NCBI GenBank assembly: GCA_030035585.1 | Contig: CM057467.1 | Location: 69,056,941 to 69,120,940, forward strand | DNA length: 64,000 bases | From: Dugong dugon | Lineage: Eukaryota; Chordata; Mammalia; Sirenia; Dugongidae | Direction: 5' to 3' | Shown here: positions 56,011 to 64,000 of the stretch, in pieces | How positions within the stretch are numbered: the first letter of the stretch is position 1 | Layout: the number at the start of each line of letters is the position of its first letter | The notes under the pieces: model-generated | Databases searched by the model: none | Seen by the model: the letters and a program-made list of their open reading frames with translations, nothing else | Told to the model about the DNA's origin: nothing | Position numbers and translations under genes: made by a program

Positions 56011-56447
56011 TTTGATGTCTTTTTTTATGTTGTTGACAGTTTCTTTGTTCCGCTCATTTTTGTGTGCGGAGTCATTTTTCTTTACATATTTTGTTTTCAT
56101 CTTTTTCATTGTTGATTTTGTATTTGCTCAGTCTTTATGGTTTTTTTTTTTTTTTTTTTTTTTTTGATCTGTAGGATTGTTAGATTCCTTTGTGGTTACC
56201 TTAATATTTACCTCTATTTTTCTAAGTTTAAACCACTCTTTTATTTCATTATATTGTGTTGATTTCCTCTCCATATGAAAGATCTGTGACTACATTTTTT
56301 ATTCTCTCCTTTTTGTTTTAATGTTGTCATCTTTTATATATTGATACCTCTGTTTCCTTATTTTCAGTGTTTTAGCCTGTATTTATTTTTGTGACTTTGT
56401 ATCTGGTTGCTTTGTCATGTGTTCTAGTCTTGGGTTCTTATGTGATG

Positions 56448-57460
56448 TTATTGATTTTCTAACCAGAGGACTCCCTTTAGTATTTCTTGTAATTTTGATT
56501 TGGTTTTTGCAAATTTCCTAAACTTCTGCTTATCTGGAAATGCCTGAATTTCACCGTCATATTTGAAGGACAGTTTTGCTTGATATGTAATTCTTGTCTG
56601 GCAGTTTTTTTCTTCAGAGGCTTTATGTATGTGTCATCGCCTTACCTTCTTGCCTGCCTGGTTTTTACTGAGTATTCCGAGCTTAGTCTTATTGACTCTC
56701 CTTTGTAGATTACTCTTCGTTTATCCCTAGCCGCTCTTAAAATTCTGTCTTTATCTTTTGTTTTGGCAAGTTTGATTATACTGTATTTTGGTGACTTTCT
56801 TTTGGGATTTTCCTTGTGTAGGGTTCGATGAGCATCTTGGATAGATATCTTGTCATCTTTCATGATATCAGAGAAATTTTCTGCCAACTAATCTTCAGCA
56901 ATTTTCTCTGTATTTTCTGTTATCCGCCCCATTCTCGTACTCCAATCACTCGTAGGTTATTCGTTTTCATAGAGTCCCTGACTTAGGAGTTTTTCTTTTT
57001 TTAAGTTCTTTTATCTGATTTTTCCTCAAGTAAGTTGGCGTTAAGTGTTTTATCTTCAGTCTCACTATTTCTGACTTCCATTGCCTTAGTTTTGCCCCTA
57101 TGACTTATCTATTGAGTTGTCTAATTCTGAAATTTTATTGTTAATCTTGTAGATTTCTGTTTTCTGTCCCTCTATGAATTGTTGCAGACTGTTAAATTTG
57201 TCATGGTGCTCTTTTGTAATCTTCTTAAGTTCCTCTGTTGATTTGTCTGTGTGTTCTTTGGCTTTTTCTGCATTTTGCATGATGTCCTTCCTGATCTCAT
57301 TAAGAGTTCTGTATACTAATCTTTTGTATTCTACCTCCAGTAATTACAAGAAATTTTCCTCCTCTGGAAAATTTCTAGATTCTTCATTTTGGGAGCTTAC
57401 TGAAGCCATCATGGATTGCCTCTTTACGTGATCTGATATTGACTGTTGTCTCCGAGCTAT
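56448..57460 (-). pseudogene. L1 copy 2 ORF1, disrupted
   Basis: Aligns with copy 1 ORF1. The expected start codon reads ATA at 57460-57458, followed by RRQQSISDHVKRQ-like sequence. A coiled-coil piece (TEELKKITKEHHDKFNSLQQ) lies at 57098-57280. RILRAARDKRRVIYKGESIR and LSSEYSVKTRQARR lie at 56642-56760. It ends LKGVLWLENQ then stop at 56448. Frameshifts are present. Confidence 0.87.
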
Positions 57461-58899
57461 GGATAAATTATTATATTTATTTTATATTTGCTTTATGTGT
57501 CCTAGCTTCTTGTTTTATTTTGTTTTGATATGCCCAAATAGGGTGCTTGTGTGAGCTAGTTTGATTATTGGCACCTTTGACGTTTTACCGTCCTGTCACC
57601 AGGTGGTTAGATCTGTTACTTGGTATGTGAGGCCAGGAATCTGTTTACTTTTCTTGTATGGATTCAGCTTAGGTATCCAGATAGTCAGTCACCAATTGTG
57701 TGTTGCAGGCTCTCACCTACAGTCCTAGGCAGGCAGGGGTGACTGGAGTAGGCACAGGTATCTGGCCGGCTGCAGTAGGGGGTCATGCACTGAGCAAGGC
57801 AGGGGGCTGATGGCTGCCCCGAGTGTCTGGGAGGAAAGCATGTCCCTGTTCTCTAGAGTGTGTAGGTCGGTGGGTTTTGCAGCTGGACTATCAGCACCCA
57901 ATGTTGTTGGCTATAAGGATTGGGAGTCACCACTTATTCTTGGGCCTGTGTTGCAGGTAGCTTGGTGGTATGGGTGGAGCCACCAGTCCTGAGACCCCTG
58001 ATGTGGGGAGGTGAGGACCCTGCTTAATGGGCAGAGCGGTATCAAATATCACAAACTTGCCACTCCACCATGTAGCTGATACAGTGAAGTTAGGCTTCAG
58101 GTATGTACCCTGTTGTACTGTGCTAATGGGGCCTTCACTGTTGAAACGGGCCCACACAGATCTATGCAGGAGTGAAAGGCAGTCAAATTCCGTGGACCCC
58201 TTATGCCTGTGGCTAGACAAAGGCACTGTGTCTGCCCTTAGTTCTCAGCTTAGGGGAGCTGGCAGATTATTTTTTCCTGTTTATTAATTTATTCCCTCTC
58301 CAAAGCCAGGAGAGTGGCTCAGGGTACCTGACTGGTCCTACTTCCAGCCCAGAGGAAGTAGCCATTGCTAAGCTGGTCCAGGACAGGGTCCAGAGCCAGG
58401 AGTGAGCAGGTAAATGGGAGAGAGGTTCTTCCCCAATGGGTTGTTTTTTGATCCACACAGTAGGTTAAATACATGTACTTACCTTTTGCCGATTGAGCGC
58501 CACTTTTCACTGGCCATGGAAGCTTGAGTAGAGTCTTTGCCACTTGGTCTCTCCTGATGTGGAAAATGCATCCCAAATGCCACTGCCTGCCTCACTGTGC
58601 ACGCCAGCCAATCTGGCCCGCAGGACACCGGCAACTCCTCGCTGCTTCTGAACCATCTCTCCCTCCCTCTGCCACACAGTCCGATTCTTTAAGTTTTTGA
58701 TGTTCAGGGCTCCTAGATTGTCATATATAATCAATTCACTTGTTTTTTTGGGTCTTCGTTGTAAGAGGGACCACTGGAAGCGTCTGACTACTCTGCCATC
58801 TTGGCCCCCACCTTCAAGATTTTTACGTGTTTTCTCTTTCCTGGGAAAGCAGAGGGATCATGTCATCTATACTGTGTTTCCCAGGGTGACTTCCCTGGG

Positions 58900-59830
58900 A
58901 ATTTCATTAACTTTATCAAAGTATAATGCACATGTAATGAAACTCATTTTAAGTGTATAGTTTGTTGAATTTTGACAAATGAATACACCTTTATAATAAC
59001 CACCACTATCAAACTTTGGAACTTGTCCATTATCCCAAATTGTTCCCTTGTGTCCCTTTCCAGTCATTTTACCTCATCCACAGTAGCCCCAGGCAAACAC
59101 TGATCTGCTTTCTATCACTAGGTTTCACTGTATCTTTCCTAGGTTTTATATAAATGGAATCAAGTAGTATGTAGTCTTCCCTGTGCCTTATTTTTTGCTC
59201 AGTGTAATTGTTTCACCGTTCATTTATGGTATGTTGTTGTGTGTATAAAATTCATTCATTTTTATTGTTGACTAGTATTCTCTTGTATGGCTATATCACA
59301 TTTTATTTTTCCATTCACCTGTTGATGGAGCAGTTGTACTTGTTATAATAATCATGTGGTTTAACTCTCTCTTAAATAATAGAAGCTGCTGTGACGATTT
59401 TTGTTCAAGTCTTTGTGCATATGCTTTCCTTTCTCTGGTAAAAACCTAGGAGTAGAATGACTGGGTCATATAGGAAGTGCAAATTTACCTTTGTCAGAAA
59501 CCCCCAGACTGTTTTCCATGTTGATTTTGCCATCTTACATTCACACCAGCAGTGTATAAGAATCCAGTTGCTCATTCATGGTATTGTCAACACCTGATAA
59601 TGTCTTGTTAAGTTTAGCTATTCTGATAAGTATAAAGTGATACCTCATAGTTGCGTTAATTTGCATTTCACTAATAACTAATGATGTTGAACATCTTTCA
59701 TGTTCTTATTGGTCACTCACATATCTTTTTTGGTGAAGTGTCTAAGTTTTTTTATGTTTCTTTCCTTCTTTCTCTTCCTTGTCTTCTCTTCTTCTTCCCT
59801 TTAATTGAGTTGTTTGTTTTCTTATTACTG
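58900..59830 (-). mobile_element. Old L1 3'-UTR/ORF2-end fragment, antisense
   Basis: GTGTATAGTTTGTTGAATTT, TTGTATGGCTATATCACATT, CATTCACCTGTTGATGGAGC and ACCAGCAGTGTATAAGAATC read as an antisense L1M 3' end. Confidence 0.75.
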
Positions 59831-60539
59831 AGCTGTGAAAGTTCTACCCTGTAAATTTTTTGGTCAGGATAAAACTTTCTTTTCTTTAGTATCTTACCTT
59901 TTAAAACTATAGCTTGCATTATTCCCACATTTAAAATAACAGCATTTCAGATTAAATACTTTAAGACTTAGCTGTGACTTAACATTTTTAGCTTTGATAT
60001 GTTTCTGATTAGTTTATGTGCAAATGGATTAGAAATCCTGTTAACCAGTTCCACTTAAATCCAATTGGTAGATTAGGATTTTTTTATTCCTCTGAAAATA
60101 AAGTGATTCTTTAAGAAACTTCTATTTTCACCAGGTGGATTGTGTTAACCTAGTCAATTGTTTGTTCCCACACTTGTGTCAGTTGTAGTTATTATAATCA
60201 TGTGACTTAATTACTCATTTTATGAACTGTTAAAATGAATGTGAAAACAGAGTTCTATCTATGAAAACTAAGTTTTAATAGTTTGGAAAGGTTTGATTCA
60301 AGACACGCCACTTACCTCCATAAATAATCATTTTTTTTTCATAAATAGTAGAGGCAATATAGTTTGAATTCTTTAAATGTTCAAAACTTAGTTTTCCTTT
60401 ATCCTTGATTGGATAGATTGAATAGGGGATGTTGAAGATGTTGCTTCAGTGTCTTCTAGTTGCTGTGAGACATCTAATTGTTAGTGTAATTCTTGTTCCT
60501 TTTGTTTTAAGAAGGACAGCCTCATTAAGAAAAATTTAC
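59831..60539. other. Intronic sequence without recognised features
   Basis: AT-rich. No named repeat or ORF. Confidence 0.5.
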
Positions 60540-60791
60540 ATACCATAAATTCTCCTTTATTTATAATAGAATATTTTTATTGAAATATAATCCACATACC
60601 ATAAAATCTTTTTCAGTGGTTTTTAGTATATTCACGAAGTTGTTCTACCATCTCCACTAATTCCAGAACTTTATCACCCCAAAAAGAAACACCATACTCA
60701 TTAGTAGTTACTCCCCACACCTCCTTTCCCCCAATCTCTGGTAACCACTAATTTATTTTCTCTATCAGTTTGCCCATTCTGCACATTTCAT

Positions 60792-60971
60792 GGAAACCCT
60801 GGTGGCATAGTGGTTAAGTGCTATGGTTGCTGACCAGAAAGTTGGCAGTTCAAATCCACCAGGTGCTCCTTGGAAACTCTAAAGAGCAGTTCTGCTCTGT
60901 CCTGTAGGGTTGCTATGAGTTGGAATCAACTCAACTGGCAATGGGTTCCATTTGGTTTTTTTTTTTTTTGT
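60792..60971 (+). mobile_element. AfroSINE
   Basis: GGAAACCCTGGTGGCATAGT, GGCAGTTCAAATCCACC and GGGTTGCTATGAGTTGGAAT, with a T-rich tail. Near-duplication ACATTTCAT/ACGTTTCAT (60783-60791, 60972-60980). Confidence 0.9.
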
Positions 60972-61203
60972 ACGTTTCATATAAATGAGCTCATGCCCGT
61001 TTGTGTCTTATGTGGCCTTTTGTGTCTGGCTTCTTTCACTTAACATACAGTGTTTCCAAGTTTTATTTCAAGGCTGATCCATGTTGTAGTATGTGTCAGT
61101 ATGTCATATGTTTTTATGGCTGAATAGTACTCACATTTTTGTTTATCCATTTATCAGTTGATGGATTTTTGGGTTCTTTACGCTTTTTTGACTACTGTGA
61201 ATA

Positions 61204-61687
61204 CAGGCAGTCTCCAGGTTCCGAACAAGATCAGTTCCTGTGTCTTTAAGTCGAATTTGTAGGTAAGTTGAACAGGTGTATACAGTTCTTATTTAGTCTT
61301 ACTTTAATGCAAGGAAAGGAGTCCTGGTTGTGTAGTGGTTAAAGCGCTCAACTGTAACCGAGAGGTCAGCGGTTTGAAACCACCAGCAGCTCTTCGGGAG
61401 AGAGATGTGGCAGTCTGCTTCCATAAAGGTTTGCAGCCTTGGAAACCCTGCGATGTCACTGTGAGTTGGAATCAACTCCACGGCAGTATGTTAGTGCAAG
61501 AAAAGGCTTGAAGCCTTTTCAATGATTTAAAAGCTGCAGGTGTAACAAGTGAAGGTGATTGTGATAAAGAATTTGTTGCGAGTAGGGATTGGTTCAGTCC
61601 TTTCAAAGTGAGGGCAAATTTATATAAAATTAAAGGGCTAGTGTGAGTTTTCTGTAAGTTGGACGTTCTTAGCCCAGGGACTGCCTG
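61204..61687 (+). mobile_element. Tigger-type DNA transposon remnant carrying an AfroSINE
   Basis: Ends CAGGCAGTCTCCAGGTTCCG and CCCAGGGACTGCCTG are inverted repeats flanked by TA (61202-61203, 61688-61689). 61570-61640 encodes EFVASRDWFSPFKVRANLYK, which resembles the CENP-B-type DNA-binding part of Tigger transposases. Without the SINE the element is about 300 bp, a deleted copy. Confidence 0.75.
61320..61490 (+). mobile_element. AfroSINE inside the Tigger relic
   Basis: GAGTCCTGGTTGTGTAGTGG, CAGCGGTTTGAAACCACC and GTCACTGTGAGTTGGAATC. Duplication TTAATGCAAGGAAAGG (61304-61319) and TTAGTGCAAGAAAAGG (61491-61506), two mismatches in 16. Confidence 0.92.
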
Positions 61688-62401
61688 TAATGCTGCTATG
61701 AATATTTATATACAAACTTTTGTGTGAACATATGTTTCCAATTCTCGTAGATACATACATAGGAATGGAATTGCTGGGTCATATGGTAACTCTATGTTTA
61801 ACATTTTGAAGAACTGCCAGACTGTTTTACAAAGTGGCTGCACCATTTTACATGCCCGTCAGCAATGTACAAGGATTCCAGTTTCTCCACATACTCATCA
61901 ACACTTTATTGTTTGATAGCTGTCCTAGTGGGTGTGAAGTGATAGATCCTTGTGATTTAGATTTGCTTTTCCCTAAAACCTAACGGCATAGCATTTTTTC
62001 ATGTGCTTAATGGCCATCTATACATGTTCTTTGGAGAAATGTCTAGTCAGATTCTTTGCCCATTAAATTTTGTTTTCTTTTGATTGCTGAGCTGTAAGAG
62101 TTCTTCGTGTATTCTGGATACAAGGCCCTTTTAGATATGTGATTTGCAAATCTTTTCTCCCATTTTGCAGGTTGCTTTTCACTTTTTTGATAGTGCCCTT
62201 CGAGGTACGCAAGTTTAAAATTTGATGCAGTCTATTTTTTTCTTGTGCTTTTGTTGTCCTATTGAAAGAACCACTGCCTAACCCAAGGTCATGAAGTTTT
62301 ACTTCATTGTTTTCTTCTAAGTGTTTTAGCTTTTATATTTAAGTTATGTTCTGTTTTGAGTTAATTTTTGTATATGTGTAAGTTATGGGTCCTTCCACGC
62401 A

Positions 62402-64000
62402 TCTGTCAGTTTGTTGTACTGTGGTGGCTTGTGTGTTGCTGTGATGCTGGAAGGTATGCTACCGGTATTTAAAATACCAGCATTCAACCATTTCAGGAGG
62501 TGGCATATGATCAAGAACCGGTGGTACTGAAGGAAGAAGTCCAAGCTGCGCTGAAGGCATTGGTGAAAAACAAGGCTTCCGGAATTGATGGACTACCAAT
62601 CGAGATGTTTCAGCAAATGGTTGTGTCACTGGAGGTGCCTGCTTGTCTAGGCCAAGAAATTTATAAGACAACTACCTGACCAACTGACTGGAAAAGATCC
62701 GTATTTATGCCCATTCCAAATAAAGGTGATCCAACAGAATGTGGAAATTATTAAAAAGATCATTAATATCACACGCAAGTTAAAATTTTGCTAAAGATCA
62801 TTCAAAAACAGTTGCAACAGTATATCGACAGGGAATTGCCAGAAACTCAAGCCGGATTCAGAAGGGGATGTGGAAAGAGGAATATCATTGCTGATGTCGG
62901 ATGGATTTTGGCTGAAAGCAGAGAATATCAGAAAGATGTTTACCTGTGTTTTATTAACTACGTAAAGGCATTTGACTTTGTGGGTTATAGCAAATTATGA
63001 ATAACATTGCAAAGAATGGGAATTCCAGAATACTTAATTGTGCTCATGGGGAACCTGTACATAGACCAAGAGGCAGTCCTTCGAACAGAACAAGGGGCTA
63101 TGTGGTTTAAAATCAGGAAAGGTTGTTTGTCAGGGTTGTATACTTTCATCATACTTATTCAATCTGTATGCTGAGCAAGTAATCCAAGAAGTTGGACTAT
63201 GTGAAGAAGAACGTGGCATCAAGATTAGAGAAAGACTCATTAATAACGTGCGATATGCAGGTGACACAACCTTGCTTGTGAAAGTGAAGAGGAGTTGAAG
63301 CACTTACTGATGAAGATCAAAGACTAGAGCCTTCAGTATGGATTATACCTCAACATAAAGAAAACAGATCCTCACAACTGGACCAATAACTAAATTAACG
63401 TCATGATAAATGGAGAAAAGATTGACGTTGTCAAGGATTTCATTTTACTTGGATCCACAATCAACGCCCGTGGAAGCAGTAGTCAGAAAAACGACATATT
63501 GCATTGGGAAAATCTGCTGCAAAAGACCTCTTTAAAGTGTTGAAAAGCAGAGATTTATCTTTGAGGACTAAGATGCGCCTGATCCAAGGTATGATATTTT
63601 CAGTCGCCTTGTATGCATGTGAAAGCTGGACAACGAATAAGGAAGATTTAAGAAGAATTGATGCCTTTGAATTATGGTGTTGACGAAGAGTACTGAACAT
63701 ACCATGGACTGCCAGGAGAACGAACAAGTGTGTTTTGGAAGAAGTACAGCCAGAGTGCTCCATGGAAGCAAGAATGATGAGACTTTTTGTCGCATACTTT
63801 GGACACATTATCAGGAGACACCAGTCCCTGCAGAAGAACATCATGCTTGGGAAAGTAGAAGATCAGTGAAAAAGAGGAAGACCGTTGACTAGATGGATTG
63901 ACACAATGGCTGCAACAATGGGCTTAAACACAGCAGCCATTGTGAAGGTGGCAACCTCACCTGTTGTACATAAGGTCACTATGAGTCAGAACCGACTTGA
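62402..64000 (+). mobile_element. RTE-clade LINE with internal deletion, cut by the window edge
   Basis: 62402-62478 is RTE 5' sequence (GTGTTGCTGTGATGCTGGAA, GGTATTTAAAATACCAG). From 62479 it jumps to the pre-RT and RT region. Visible pieces are ALVKNKASGIDGLPIEMF-like sequence near 62570, QTGFRRGCGK-like (here QAGFRRGCGKRNIIADVGWI, near 62850), and the catalytic motif, which reads YAGD instead of YADD (near 63250). ALYACESWTTNKEDLRRIDA follows near 63605. The last bases, GAGTCAGAACCGACTTGA, are the 3' end short of its final few bases. Frameshifted, dead. Confidence 0.9.

Larger units (their letters stand above)
50795..58811 (-). mobile_element. Near-full-length L1 (copy 2) with an LTR insertion, antisense to RSF1
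   Basis: Flanked by the duplication CTTCAAGATTT (50784-50794, 58812-58822). L1-sense order: 5' UTR (58811-57461, starting GGTGGGGGCCAAGATGGCAG), ORF1 relic (57460-56448), spacer, ORF2 relic (56010 to about 51794), 3' UTR. A 425-bp LTR interrupts ORF2. It is more diverged than copy 1, so older. Only 176 bp separate it from copy 1. Confidence 0.92.
60540..62400 (-). mobile_element. Old L1 fragment with nested insertions
   Basis: Antisense L1M 3' end: TTGAAATATAATCCACATAC, TCATATGGTAACTCTATGTT, TTTCTCCACATACTCATC, GAGTTCTTCGTGTATTCTGG. It is split by an AfroSINE (60792-60971) and a Tigger relic (61204-61687). Confidence 0.82.
22187..64000 (+). other. RSF1: RSF1 intron 1 (part, over 41.8 kb)
   Basis: Everything right of the donor is intron. 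I looked for exon 2, which should begin PKELVELHLKLMRKIGK-like after the split valine, and did not see it. The intron therefore runs past the right edge. Confidence 0.88.

Noticed and set aside
22187..64000. RSF1 exon 2
   Set aside because: Searched by eye for the expected continuation after GNGE and found none. The remaining unique stretches lack a matching acceptor plus coding block.

Overview
The window is mammalian genomic DNA, almost certainly from an afrotherian and most likely an elephant or another paenungulate. Three repeat groups point there: about nineteen copies of an AfroSINE-type tRNA-derived SINE, several copies of an RTE-clade LINE whose 3' end those SINEs share, and abundant L1 copies of one lineage. 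I place the species by recalled repeat families, not by a database search.

Two protein-coding genes are visible, arranged head to head across one CpG-island promoter (about 21.4-22.7 kb). RSF1 (remodeling and spacing factor 1) runs to the right: its first coding exon is at 22000-22186, followed by a strong splice donor, and the other 41.8 kb of the window is its first intron. AAMDC (adipogenesis-associated Mth938-domain protein) runs to the left on the minus strand: its first coding exon is at 9997-10146, and a plausible non-coding first exon ends at 21460. The later exons of both genes lie outside the window. The same divergent arrangement is known in human.

Region by region: 1-9996 is AAMDC intron 2, with a hAT/ZMYM-like relic, an RTE copy, a MaLR relic and an old L1. 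10.1-21.5 kb is AAMDC intron 1, with AfroSINEs, three Tc1/mariner-type miniatures, an MLT2-like solo LTR, L1 tails and a degenerate minisatellite beside the promoter. 22.2-26 kb is relatively unique 5' intron sequence of RSF1. 26-42 kb mixes L1 fragments, AfroSINEs and an RTE copy carrying three nested insertions. 42-58.8 kb is an almost unbroken block of two near-full-length antisense L1 elements, one with an intact ORF1 and a tandemly duplicated 3' UTR. 58.8-64 kb holds old L1 fragments, with a Tigger relic that itself contains an AfroSINE, and ends inside an RTE copy.

I found no previously undescribed multi-gene system. The points most worth following are the L1 3'-UTR tandem duplication, the L1 5'-UTR repeats and long ORF spacer, the two different tRNA heads on one SINE tail, the TISU/YY1-like element at the RSF1 start codon, and the very small unique island that holds AAMDC exon 2.
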